Of a stretch of DNA of 64,000 bases, positions 1-7,729 are shown piece after piece; position 1 is the stretch's first letter, and every line of letters starts with the position of its first letter. The notes below the pieces were generated by a model, which worked only from the letters and a program-made list of their open reading frames with translations, was not told where the DNA came from and did no database searches. Source of the DNA: Planctomycetia bacterium. GTDB lineage: Bacteria; Planctomycetota; Phycisphaerae; UBA1845; Fen-1342. Both the position numbers and the translations under genes were made by a program. The stretch is taken from positions 62,001 to 126,000 of the forward strand of contig CP054190.1 of the NCBI GenBank assembly GCA_015709575.1. The letters are read 5' to 3'.

Positions 1-406
1 CCTCGACGAACCGCACCACCAACAGCATCCAGAACGTGTCCGCGACGGACATCAGCGCGAGGGTCGCAGCGTTGGCGATCAGCAGCAGCACGAGGATCGG
101 GCGGCGGCGCGGAGCGCGATCGATCCACGGCCCGGCCAGCGGCGCGGCCAGCAGCGCCCCGATCATGTTCACCGACATGAACGAGTGCGACCAGAACGGC
201 GTGGTCGCGAAGCGATCCGCCACCAGCCCCTTGAGCACCGGCACCAGCATCGCCACCGGCAGCATCGTGAGAAACAGCACGACTCCAGCGCCGATCATTA
301 CGCGAACGACGCCCGCATCCGTGATTGCGGCGGGGGCGTCGGAAGCGCAGACGGTGGGCGGGGAATCGAGGGCGGTGCGGGCAGAGGCGGGGACGGAGGG
401 CGTCAC
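1..406 (-). CDS. MFS transporter, N-terminal part (runs off the left edge)
   Basis: The first 135 codons of a membrane transporter are present; the rest lies outside the window. After a polar N-terminus of about 35 residues comes a hydrophobic helix (GVVLFLTMLPVAMLVPVLKG), then a segment typical of major facilitator exporters: a helix with NMIGALLAAPLAG followed by the loop GPWIDRAPRRRPI, the usual Gly/Asp/Arg loop between TM2 and TM3, and a third helix. The start is GTG at 404-406 and overlaps the TGA stop of the upstream gene as GTGA, so the two are probably translationally coupled. The substrate is unknown. Pairing with a small ABM monooxygenase suggests export or resistance to a small organic compound, but that is only inference. 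Confidence 0.75.
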   Translation of the reverse strand, partial: MTPSVPASARTALDSPPTVCASDAPAAITDAGVVRVMIGAGVVLFLTMLPVAMLVPVLKGLVADRFATTPFWSHSFMSVNMIGALLAAPLAGPWIDRAPRRRPILVLLLIANAATLALMSVADTFWMLLVVRFVE

Positions 407-783
407 GTCCGCTCCGGGTGGACGGGGCAGCGTCCCGGCGCTGGGTTCGCGCTGCTCGGTGCTGCGCCTGACGCCGGTCCTGCGCCAGGATTGGAGCCGC
501 CGGGCGTGTAAATCTCGTGCCGCGGACGGCCGGCCAGGATCTGCGACTTGCCCCAGTCGGTGACAGCGCGGAAGCGATCGGAGCGCGTGAACGCCTCAAA
601 CGCGCCCTGGTCCGACCACTCCGAGAGGATCAGGTAGCGGCCGGGGCGGGCCACGTCGCGATAGAGGTGCGTGTCGGTGTGACCCGGCATGGCGCGCATG
701 ACGTCCAGCACCTTCGCGAACACGGTCTCGAAGTCGGACTCGCGCCCGGGAAGCACGTCATAATTCATGCCGACCGTGACCAT
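403..783 (-). CDS. Antibiotic biosynthesis monooxygenase (ABM) domain protein
   Basis: A protein of 126 residues with a single ABM-type ferredoxin-like domain over about residues 1-90: it opens MVTVGMNYDVLPGRE, has the RAMPGHTDTHLYRDV strand-loop and the SEWSDQGAFEAFTRSDRF segment, where the W, F and F positions are typical of the family. The C-terminal 35 residues are Pro/Ala/Gly-rich and probably disordered. ABM proteins act as cofactor-free quinol monooxygenases, haem-degrading enzymes or dimeric sensors; nothing here separates these. I place the start at 783 because a GGAG lies 8 nt upstream. An open frame continues further 5' but would read through the tRNA gene. Its stop overlaps the GTG of the MFS gene. 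Confidence 0.8.
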   Translation of the reverse strand: MVTVGMNYDVLPGRESDFETVFAKVLDVMRAMPGHTDTHLYRDVARPGRYLILSEWSDQGAFEAFTRSDRFRAVTDWGKSQILAGRPRHEIYTPGGSNPGAGPASGAAPSSANPAPGRCPVHPERT

Positions 784-818
784 CGCTGCGGCTCCATCCC
801 ACCCGGCGTTTCGATGAA

Positions 819-901
819 TCCCGAAGGAGGGACTTGAACCCTCACTCCCTTGCGGGAACGGGATTTTGAATCCCGCGCGTCTGCCATTTCGCCACTTCGG
901 G
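819..901 (-). tRNA. tRNA-Leu (anticodon CAA)
   Basis: Read on the minus strand the cloverleaf is complete. The acceptor stem is CCCGAAG/CTTCGGG with discriminator A at 819, the D arm is GCG-AAATGGCAGA-CGC, the anticodon arm CGGGA-TTCAAAA-TCCCG gives anticodon CAA, a long class II variable arm contains a TCCCGCAAGGGA hairpin, and the T arm is GAGGG-TTCAAGT-CCCTC. The long variable arm and A73 fit tRNA-Leu reading UUG. CCA is not encoded; the bases after the discriminator are TTC. It lies between a small membrane-protein gene and the ABM gene on the same strand. Confidence 0.95.
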
Positions 902-968
902 AACGACCCGCCACGAGTGTATCCCGCCGCGGGCGGGGTTTGCAATTCTTCGTGCTGGCCTCGGACGG

Positions 969-1409
969 CTACGGCGACTCCAGCGATACGGGGCTGAGGT
1001 AGCGCGCGAACAGCACACCCTCATCATAGGTCGCGACAATCACGCCGTCGGGCGTCGTCACGACCCGCGTCGTGGACGGAACACCGCGGACATTCCACCA
1101 GTGCGGTGCGTCCGCCGGAGCTTCCCAGTATTGTTGAATACGTAAATTTTCGGGGGCGCCCGGCATCAGGTGCATTCCCGCCCGCTCGGCAAACGCCTCA
1201 AATTCCGCCTCTGTCACAGTCGCCCGCAACAGGTAATCCACCCGGCCGGCTTCGCGGGTCAGCAGCACATCCTGCACGTCGCGGGCGGTCCAGGGCAGCG
1301 CCGCCCGCAGCGGCGAGGTGCGGGCCAGGTACCAGCCGGTGAGCGTCAGTACGCCGAACAGCCCGATGGCCGTCACGGCCGCATAACGAATCACGCGTCG
1401 ATCGTTCAC
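969..1409 (-). CDS. Small membrane-anchored protein of unknown function
   Basis: A 146-residue protein that I do not recognise. The N-terminus (MNDRRVIRY) is basic and is followed by one hydrophobic segment at about residues 9-28 (VTAIGLFGVLTLTGWYL), so it is probably anchored with the remaining 115 residues outside the membrane. The soluble part is acidic/Arg-rich with no Cys pair and has a distinctive APHWWNVRGVPSTTRV stretch. The start is GTG at 1407-1409, with GGGAGG 4 nt before it, a rather short spacing. It is divergent from the EF-G gene and lies upstream of the tRNA-Leu gene on the same strand. Confidence 0.65.
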   Translation of the reverse strand: MNDRRVIRYAAVTAIGLFGVLTLTGWYLARTSPLRAALPWTARDVQDVLLTREAGRVDYLLRATVTEAEFEAFAERAGMHLMPGAPENLRIQQYWEAPADAPHWWNVRGVPSTTRVVTTPDGVIVATYDEGVLFARYLSPVSLESP

Positions 1410-1444
1410 CGGGCCTCCCGCCGGGGCGCTTGCCCACGGGCCGG

Positions 1445-1450
1445 ATTATA
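1445..1450 (-). promoter_or_regulatory. Candidate -10 box for the small membrane-protein gene
   Basis: The minus strand reads TATAAT, a perfect -10 hexamer, 35 nt before the GTG at 1409. No convincing -35 lies 16-18 nt upstream. It is the only AT-rich spot in the divergent spacer on this side. Confidence 0.35.
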
Positions 1451-1471
1451 CGCAGCGCGGCGACCGTGGCG

Positions 1472-1500
1472 CTGCCTGCATCCGCCGTGGTGGATATACT
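1472..1500 (+). promoter_or_regulatory. Candidate promoter for the EF-G gene
   Basis: TATACT (1495-1500) matches the -10 consensus at five of six positions. A weak CTGCCT lies 17 nt upstream at 1472-1477. This predicts a leader of about 50 nt before the ATG at 1555. It is inferred from sequence only. Confidence 0.35.
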
Positions 1501-1554
1501 CCCGGCACCCGCGGCGCTGCGCCCGTGGAGATAAAAAACGGACGCTCACCCGCC

Positions 1555-3627
1555 ATGGAAGACCTCTCCCGACTTCGCAACATCGGCATCGCCGCGCACA
1601 TCGACGCGGGCAAGACGACCACCACCGAGCGGATCCTGTTCTACTCCGGCACGATCCACAAAATGGGGGACGTCGACGACGGCACCACCGTCACGGACTT
1701 CGACACCGAGGAGCAGCAGCGCGGCATCACGATTTACTCGGCCGCCGTCTCGCTCGAGTGGCGCGATTGCCGCATCAACCTGATCGACACCCCCGGACAC
1801 GTGGATTTCACCGCCGAGGTCGAGCGCAGCCTGCGCGTGCTGGACGGGGCGGTGGTCGTCTTTGACTCGAAGGAGGGCGTCGAGGCGCAGAGCGAGACCG
1901 TCTGGCGGCAGGCCGAGCGCTACCGCGTGCCGCGGATCTGCTTCCTGAACAAGATGGACAAGACCGGCGCGGATTTTCAGCACGCGCTCGACACCATCCG
2001 CGACCGACTGCCCTCCAACCCGATCCCGATCCAGATTCCGCTGGGCGCGGAAAGCACTTTCCGCGGTGCGATTGACCTGCTGCGGATGAAGGCGCTGATC
2101 TATCCGCCCGAGGGCGACGGCCGACAGTTTCAGACCGCCGACATTCCGGCCGAGGAGGCACAGCGCGCCGCCGACGCGCGGCATCGCATGGAGGAGCAGA
2201 TCGCCGAACTGGATGACGGCCTGATGGCCCGCTACATCGAGGGCCAGCCGCTCGAGGAGGGCGAGCTGCGGGCGGCGCTGCGCCGCGGCACGATCGCGCT
2301 GCGCTGCCAGCCGGTGCTGTGCGGCAGCTCGCTGCGATTCATGGGTGTGCAGCCGGTTCTGGACGCGGTCTGCGATTTTCTGCCCAGCCCGCTCGACATC
2401 CCGCCGATCGAAGGGCACGACCCCGACAAGCCCGAGCGCGTCGTCCGCCGGCGCTGCGACCCCGACGAGCCGCTGGCGGCGCTGGTGTTCAAGGTCGTGG
2501 CCGAGCCGCACGGCGACGTGCACTTCATCCGCGTCTATTCCGGCGTGCTGCGGGCGGGCTCGCGCGTGACCAACGTCACGCGGAAGAAGAAGGAGAACCT
2601 GCCGCGGCTCTTCCGCGTCTTCGCCCGCAAGCGCGAGCAGATCGACGCGGCGTCCTGCGGCGACATCGTCGCCGCGGTCGGGCTGCGCGAGGCGCTCACC
2701 GGCGACACGCTGTGCGGCAACTCCGACCCCGTGCTGCTCGAGCGGATCGAGTTCCCTGAAACCGTCATCAGCATGGCGATCGAGCCGAAAAGCTCGGCCG
2801 ACAAGGACAAGCTGGCCGCGGCGCTGGCGATGCTCGGCCGCAGCGACCCCACCTTCCGGTATCGCATCGACCCCGACACCGCGCAGACGCTGATCTCCGG
2901 CATGGGTGAACTGCATCTGGAGGTCGTCTGCCATCGCCTGGAGCGCGACCTGCGCGTGCCGGTGCGGGTCGGCAAGCCGCGCGTGGCCTATCGTGAGACG
3001 GTCGGCCGCGCCGCCGAGGGCGAGGGACGCTTCGAGCGCGTCTTCGGCGAGAAGCGGCAGTTCGCCGTGGTGCGGCTGCGGGTCGAGCCGGTCGCGGTCG
3101 CCAGCGGCAGCCACGAGGTGCAGATATTCAATCGCATCCCCGATGGTCGCGTGCAGCCGCAGTATGCGGCGGCTATTGAAAACGGCGTCCGCGGCGCGGC
3201 GCTGACCGGCGTGCTGGGCGGCTATCCGCTGATCAACCTGCGCGTCACGCTGCTGGACGCCGAGGAGCACCCGACGGATTCCTCGGAAGTCGCGTTCGAG
3301 GCGGCCGGCTCGCTGGCCTTCAATCGCGCCTGCGAAGCGGGCGACCCGGCGCTGCTCGAGCCGATCATGAAGGTCGAAGTGGTCACGCCCGAGGAGTACT
3401 TCGGTGCAATCAACGGTGATCTGATGTCGCGCCGCGCCGTCATCACAAACACCGCCACCCGCGGTCGGGACCACGTGATCGACGCCGAGGCGCCGCTCTC
3501 GACCATGTTCGGCTATTCGACGCACGTCCGCAGCCTGTCGCAGGGCCGGGCGGGCTACTCGATGGAACCATGCCGCTATGAAAAGCTGCCATCCCACCTG
3601 GTGAAGGACGTGCTCGGGGCGTATTGA
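1555..3627 (+). CDS. fusA: Elongation factor G family GTPase
   Basis: A translational GTPase of 690 residues with full EF-G architecture. The G domain carries the P-loop AHIDAGKT (14-21), the switch I sequence QQRGITI, DTPGH (78-82, with the catalytic His) and NKMD (132-135). Domain II, a domain III containing SGMGELHLEV, and a domain IV/V ending MFGYSTHVRSLSQGRAGYSM follow. EF-G drives tRNA-mRNA translocation and, with RRF, ribosome recycling. The gene stands alone, not in the usual rpsL-rpsG-fusA-tuf string, so it could be a second EF-G; several planctomycetes carry paralogues. A GTG at 1525 is in frame, but the ATG at 1555 gives the normal EF-G N-terminus, so I use it. No good Shine-Dalgarno precedes either. 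Confidence 0.93.
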   Translation: MEDLSRLRNIGIAAHIDAGKTTTTERILFYSGTIHKMGDVDDGTTVTDFDTEEQQRGITIYSAAVSLEWRDCRINLIDTPGHVDFTAEVERSLRVLDGAVVVFDSKEGVEAQSETVWRQAERYRVPRICFLNKMDKTGADFQHALDTIRDRLPSNPIPIQIPLGAESTFRGAIDLLRMKALIYPPEGDGRQFQTADIPAEEAQRAADARHRMEEQIAELDDGLMARYIEGQPLEEGELRAALRRGTIALRCQPVLCGSSLRFMGVQPVLDAVCDFLPSPLDIPPIEGHDPDKPERVVRRRCDPDEPLAALVFKVVAEPHGDVHFIRVYSGVLRAGSRVTNVTRKKKENLPRLFRVFARKREQIDAASCGDIVAAVGLREALTGDTLCGNSDPVLLERIEFPETVISMAIEPKSSADKDKLAAALAMLGRSDPTFRYRIDPDTAQTLISGMGELHLEVVCHRLERDLRVPVRVGKPRVAYRETVGRAAEGEGRFERVFGEKRQFAVVRLRVEPVAVASGSHEVQIFNRIPDGRVQPQYAAAIENGVRGAALTGVLGGYPLINLRVTLLDAEEHPTDSSEVAFEAAGSLAFNRACEAGDPALLEPIMKVEVVTPEEYFGAINGDLMSRRAVITNTATRGRDHVIDAEAPLSTMFGYSTHVRSLSQGRAGYSMEPCRYEKLPSHLVKDVLGAY

Positions 3628-3756
3628 CGGCGCGGCGGCGGTTTCCGGACAGTGTGCTTCCCGGCGCGAATCAACCCCCGGTCGGCGGCGAAGTCCGGCG
3701 GGCTGGCCGCCGTCGCCGGGATGACGAAACCACCGCGCGGCACGCGACGCGAACGG

Positions 3757-4383
3757 TCAGCGGCGCGGCAGGTCACGCAGAATCGCGCGCACCGGGCTGG
3801 CGTCGAAGCCCACCAGCGGCAGCGGCAGCGCGATGAGCTCGTACATTCCTTCCGAAACGTGCTCCAGCACCAGCCCCTCCAGCACGCCCATGTCGCACGC
3901 CAGCAGGCGCTGATGGGCCGGCAGATCCTGTGAATCCGAAAGATCGACACTGGGAGTGTCAATGCCGACCAGGCGCACGCTGCGCTCATGCAGAAAATCG
4001 ATCAATGCCGGTTCCAGGCCGGCGAAGTCGGCGTTCCAGGCGCACGGATCGGGAAAGGTTGCGGTACAGAGCAGCACGCGCTCGGCCTGGATCGGCGCGT
4101 TGAGCATTGCAACGCTGACGCGGCCGCCGCGCGGAACGCACACGCGCATGACCTGGCAGCGTCCGAGATAGTGCTGCAGCGGGCGCTCGTGGATGGCGGG
4201 GGCGGGGTGGCCGTAGTGGCTGGGTGCGTCGGCGTGTGCGCCGAGGTGAACGGTGGCGTGCAGCGTGCTGAGCGTGAGGTGCTGGCCGCGGGCCATGTCG
4301 AGCAACACCTCGCGCGTCGGGGCGGTGTCGCCGGGCCAGACGGCGAGGTCCGGGGTGATGGGCGGAGAGATGTCGTAGATCAT
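3757..4383 (-). CDS. kynB: Kynurenine formamidase (cyclase family)
   Basis: A 208-residue metal-dependent hydrolase of the cyclase/KynB family, opening MIYDISPPITP. It contains the diagnostic metal motif HLGAHADAPSH, the family pattern HxGxHxDxPxH, and the later VGIDTPSVD segment that completes the active site. It hydrolyses N-formylkynurenine to kynurenine and formate, the step after the dioxygenase encoded directly upstream (25 nt spacer). The start at 4383 has GGAG 9 nt before it; a longer reading frame exists but would add 33 Arg/Ser-rich residues not seen in the family. No kynureninase gene is in the window, so the fate of kynurenine is not shown. Confidence 0.9.
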   Translation of the reverse strand: MIYDISPPITPDLAVWPGDTAPTREVLLDMARGQHLTLSTLHATVHLGAHADAPSHYGHPAPAIHERPLQHYLGRCQVMRVCVPRGGRVSVAMLNAPIQAERVLLCTATFPDPCAWNADFAGLEPALIDFLHERSVRLVGIDTPSVDLSDSQDLPAHQRLLACDMGVLEGLVLEHVSEGMYELIALPLPLVGFDASPVRAILRDLPRR

Positions 4384-4408
4384 GAATCCGCGCTCCATCG
4401 CGCGCGGG

Positions 4409-5191
4409 TCAGAGCCGCACGCGGATCGCCCAGAGGTCGGCGAACACCGGTTGAAAGAGCGATTTCTTGAGAAACTCGACACCGAGCGAACCGCCGGTTC
4501 CCTGCTTGGAGCCGATGGTGCGCTCGACGATTTTCACATGACGGTAGCGCCACTCCTGCAGGCCCTCGTCGATGTCCATGAGCAGCTCGAGCAGCAGCAC
4601 GACGTCGGGGCGCGTGCGGTAAAGCTTGAGCAGCTCCTCCTGCAGAGCGGGACTGGGCTGCGCCGGCTGGACAACGTCGCGGTCGCGCACCTCGGGCGGA
4701 ATGCGCGCGCCCTGCTGCGCGAGGAAATCGCAGAGGTGGTCGGTGAGGGTGCGCTGGTGGAGACGGCGCAGCACGGCGTCGTAGCCGTGCGTGCCCGGCG
4801 GATAGTATTTCAGCATGTCGGCGCGCTTGAATCCCAGCACGAACTCCAGCTCACGAAACTGCATCGACTGAAATCCGGAGGCGGTGTCGAGCCGTTCGCG
4901 GAAGCTGGCGAAGGACATCGGCGTCATGGTCTCGAGGATGTCGAGCTGCGCGACGATGGTCTTGAGAATCATGCGGACGCGCTTGAGCGTGGCGAGTGCG
5001 TCGTAGAGGCGGTTCGCGGAAAGGTCCAGCTTGAGCCGGTCCAGTTCGTGCAGGGTCTGCTTGAACCAGAGTTCATAGGTCTGATGAATAATGATGAAGA
5101 GCGTTTCGTCGTGCTCGGGCGGCTCGGAGCGCGGCGATTGCAGCGAGAGCAGTTCGTCGATTTTCAGATAGCTCGCATAGGTCAGCGCCAT
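4409..5191 (-). CDS. kynA: Tryptophan 2,3-dioxygenase
   Basis: A 260-residue haem dioxygenase that opens the indole ring of L-tryptophan to N-formylkynurenine. It has the N-terminal YASYLKIDELLSLQ signature, the substrate-site DETLFIIIHQTYELWFKQ (H36 and nearby residues), and the C-terminal RHVKIVERTIGSKQGTGGS motif in which H218 is the expected proximal haem ligand. Length is normal for the bacterial tetrameric enzyme. It sits 5 nt after the WecA-like gene and 25 nt before kynB, so all three are probably cotranscribed. Confidence 0.95.
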   Translation of the reverse strand: MALTYASYLKIDELLSLQSPRSEPPEHDETLFIIIHQTYELWFKQTLHELDRLKLDLSANRLYDALATLKRVRMILKTIVAQLDILETMTPMSFASFRERLDTASGFQSMQFRELEFVLGFKRADMLKYYPPGTHGYDAVLRRLHQRTLTDHLCDFLAQQGARIPPEVRDRDVVQPAQPSPALQEELLKLYRTRPDVVLLLELLMDIDEGLQEWRYRHVKIVERTIGSKQGTGGSLGVEFLKKSLFQPVFADLWAIRVRL

Positions 5192-5196
5192 CGCGC

Positions 5197-6333
5197 TTAC
5201 TCCGAAGGGCCGGTCGCCGGCGCGGCGTCAGACCGGCGGCGCTCGGGGTCAGTCAGCCCGGCCTTCCAGGTGATGAATCCGACGACCACCCACACGCCGA
5301 GATAGACCAGCAGCGCCCAGCGGGTGCGCATCGCGTCGAGCGTCACCAGCAGGCCGAGCACGCCAAAGACGATGCTCAGCCCGTAGCACACCAGCACCGT
5401 TTGCCGCACGCTGAGTCCGCGCTGCACGAGCTGATCGTAAAAGTGGCTGCGGTCGCCGGCGAAGATCGAGCGCCCGCTGCGCCAGCGGCGGAACATCGCC
5501 AGAGCCGTGTCAAACACCGGCAGCGCGAAGATCATCAGCGCGCCGATCACCCAGCGGAAAACCTGCTTTTCGCCGAAGAGCAGGATCATCATGCCGCAGT
5601 TGAAGCCCAGCAGCGTCGAGCCGGCGTCGCCCATGAAGATGCGGGCGGGATTGAAATTGTGCGGCAGGAATCCGATCGCAGCGCCGACCATGGCGATGGA
5701 AAGCACCAGGCGAACCGGGTCGCCGTCCTGGGAGTGCCTCCAGACCGCCAGAAACGCGGCCAGCAGGAAGAACCCGGCCGAGATGATCGCCGTCACGCCC
5801 GTGCTGAGGCCGTCCAGGCCGTCGATCAGGTTGGTGCTGTGGCAGGCGCCGAGCACGATCACCAGCCCAACCAGGAAGGAGAGCGAATGGCTGATCACCG
5901 GCGGCAGGTCGATGCCGGCCGGCGTCAGCAGCGAATCGACCAGCCGCAGACCGGCCCCGGTCAGCAGGATCACCGCCCCGATAATCAGCGCGCCGGCGGC
6001 CAGGCGGAAGCGCGGCGAAACGTCCCGGATGTCATCCATCAGGCCGACGGCCGAAATCGCCGCCCCGCCGAGCAGGATCGGCAGCAGCGCGTGCCAGTCG
6101 GCCAGGCCGGTGATCATCGAACCGGCCAGCGCGGCGGCCCATCCAAGCAAAATGGCCGTCCCGCCGAGGTAGGGAATCGGGCGGGCGTGCGGCTTGAGCT
6201 TCTGATCCGGGATGTCCATGATCCCGGTGCGCTCCGCAACGCGCATCGCGATGGGGGTGGCGAAGACGGTGACGACGAAGGCGACGCCCGCGACGAGGCC
6301 GTAGTTGCGCAACAGGTCGAGAAATTCGATCAC
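5197..6333 (-). CDS. MraY/WecA-family undecaprenyl-phosphate sugar-1-phosphate transferase
   Basis: A 378-residue polytopic membrane enzyme with about ten helices. The family's conserved cytoplasmic motifs are all visible: LMDDIRD (Mg-binding aspartates), NLIDGLDGLSTG, NPARIFMGDAGS, and GDRSHFYDQLVQRGLS near the C-terminus. The first loop IPDQKLKPHARPIPYLGG is typical of the WecA/TagO branch, not MraY, so the likely reaction is transfer of GlcNAc-1-phosphate (or a similar sugar) from UDP to undecaprenyl phosphate, starting an O-antigen, exopolysaccharide or wall polymer. The start is GTG at 6333. It is cotranscribed with kynA-kynB, an unexpected pairing. Confidence 0.88.
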   Translation of the reverse strand: MIEFLDLLRNYGLVAGVAFVVTVFATPIAMRVAERTGIMDIPDQKLKPHARPIPYLGGTAILLGWAAALAGSMITGLADWHALLPILLGGAAISAVGLMDDIRDVSPRFRLAAGALIIGAVILLTGAGLRLVDSLLTPAGIDLPPVISHSLSFLVGLVIVLGACHSTNLIDGLDGLSTGVTAIISAGFFLLAAFLAVWRHSQDGDPVRLVLSIAMVGAAIGFLPHNFNPARIFMGDAGSTLLGFNCGMMILLFGEKQVFRWVIGALMIFALPVFDTALAMFRRWRSGRSIFAGDRSHFYDQLVQRGLSVRQTVLVCYGLSIVFGVLGLLVTLDAMRTRWALLVYLGVWVVVGFITWKAGLTDPERRRSDAAPATGPSE

Positions 6334-6445
6334 GACGGACCCGGTTGGGGACGCGGTATCTGGGACTTCGCGCGCGGTCGGACGGAGTCCAGGTTGACCG
6401 TGCGCGGAACGTCACACGCGCGGCGCGGTCAGGCGCAGCGCGATG

Positions 6446-7075
6446 CTAAGGCGGGGATTGTACCGGGATCACGTAGACGATCGACATGCGGCCGTGATGC
6501 TCAAACTCGGTGAGGCGGGTGAAGCCGACCCGCGGGTAGAAGGCGTTCGCCCCATCGAGGTCGCCGCCCACAACCACCTTGACGCGATCGACGCCGTCCG
6601 CGCGGGCGCGATCGAGCATTGCGGCCACCAGGCGGCGGCCGGCACCGGTTCCTTGGCGGTGAGGATCGATGCCGACGGCCAGCAGCTCGGCCCGCGGCAG
6701 GTGCATGGCCTCCTGCGTGCGGGGGTAGCAGAGCGTTTCGAGCACGTTGCGGAGCATGGCGGGTCGCAGGACGCGGGGAATCATGCCGAGAAACAGCCGC
6801 CACGAGCGCGCCCGCAGCACCCGGCGGTAGAGTCCGGCGACGTTGGCGGTATAAGCCAGGAAGCCGCAGACCGAGCCGTCGAGTTCGGCGACCCAGACGG
6901 CGGATTCGGGATCCTCCTCAATGCCGATGTACAGCTCCCGCAAAAAGCGCGGGCCGAGGCGGGCGAGGAACCCGCGGTTGATCGTCAGCGCATGCAGGCG
7001 GGCGACATCGGCCGAGTCCGAGCCGGCCATGGGGCGGATGATCGCGGCGGTGAAGGTCTGCGGCTCCGACGGCAT
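6446..7075 (-). CDS. GNAT family N-acetyltransferase
   Basis: A 209-residue GCN5-related acetyltransferase. The fold is recognisable from the alpha1 region ADVARLHALTI, the central strand SAVWVAELDGSVCGFLAY, and the acetyl-CoA binding motif A, where ELLAVGIDPHRQGTGAGRRLV holds the RQGTGAG pyrophosphate loop. It ends with the ANAFYPRVGFTRL motif B. The substrate is unknown. The start at 7075 has GGAG 5 nt upstream and removes a 56-residue Arg-rich tail from a longer frame. It is upstream of, and codirectional with, the WecA-like gene with a 112-nt spacer. Confidence 0.85.
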   Translation of the reverse strand: MPSEPQTFTAAIIRPMAGSDSADVARLHALTINRGFLARLGPRFLRELYIGIEEDPESAVWVAELDGSVCGFLAYTANVAGLYRRVLRARSWRLFLGMIPRVLRPAMLRNVLETLCYPRTQEAMHLPRAELLAVGIDPHRQGTGAGRRLVAAMLDRARADGVDRVKVVVGGDLDGANAFYPRVGFTRLTEFEHHGRMSIVYVIPVQSPP

Positions 7076-7230
7076 CTCGACTCCGACGGGGGTTGCGACT
7101 GATTGAGCGTAGCGGCTGGCGGCCCGTGGTCGATGCCCCACACGGCGGCTTTTTTTGTAACGCCCCCACGGGGCCGCCAGACCGCTCTCTTTACAGAACG
7201 CCCGGGTTCGATTGAGATTCGCGGGGATTT

Positions 7231-7713
7231 GTGAAACGCCCAATCGCCCGGAGAACCGCCGTGAGCCGCGTGATCGCCCTGTCCGTGCTGCTGAGTGTTA
7301 TCGCCCTGTCGGGGTGCGGGGATCAGAACAAGCAGGAGCCGCAACCGAGCCAGCCACAGGCAACGTCACCGCCGCCCGCGGAGCCGTATCCGCCGGTGGA
7401 TTCGGACTCGATGGGGCTGGGGACGCCGTCCTCCTCCTCGCGATACAGCGACGCGATGGAGCCGACGGACGATTCCAGCTACCCGCCGACCGAGAGTGGA
7501 ACGCTGGAGCGCGCTCCGTCCCGTTCGAAGCCGGCCGCCAAGCCGGCGGCCCGCGCACGAACTCACACGGTGAAGCGCGGGGAGACGCTGGCGGGGATTT
7601 CGAAGCGCTACTACGGCGATGAGACGAAGTGGAAACGCATCCAGAGCGCCAACAAGGCAAAGGTGCCGGATCCCAAGAAGCTCAAGGTCGGCACGGTTCT
7701 GACGATCCCCTGA
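7231..7713 (+). CDS. LysM domain lipoprotein
   Basis: A 160-residue predicted lipoprotein. The N-terminus has Arg/Lys residues, a hydrophobic core and a lipobox VIALSGC with the lipidated Cys at residue 29. A long Pro/Ser/Gln-rich linker (about 30-108) follows, then one LysM module (about 110-159) beginning THTVKRGETLAGISKRYYG and ending VGTVLTIP. LysM binds GlcNAc-containing glycans, so the protein is probably a membrane-tethered peptidoglycan-binding protein. The start is GTG. It lies 16 nt upstream of recG and is probably cotranscribed with it. Confidence 0.88.
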   Translation: MKRPIARRTAVSRVIALSVLLSVIALSGCGDQNKQEPQPSQPQATSPPPAEPYPPVDSDSMGLGTPSSSSRYSDAMEPTDDSSYPPTESGTLERAPSRSKPAAKPAARARTHTVKRGETLAGISKRYYGDETKWKRIQSANKAKVPDPKKLKVGTVLTIP

Positions 7714-7729
7714 ACCGGGGGCGCCCGCG

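Noticed and set aside
1546..3597. A 683-codon open frame antisense to the EF-G gene
   Set aside because: High GC keeps the opposite frame open. It is His/Arg/Asp-rich, has no known domain, and mirrors a gene with every EF-G motif.
7107..7157. A T7 run after a GC-rich stretch, possible terminator before the LysM gene
   Set aside because: The best stem is only five base pairs with a long loop, and no plus-strand gene ends upstream.
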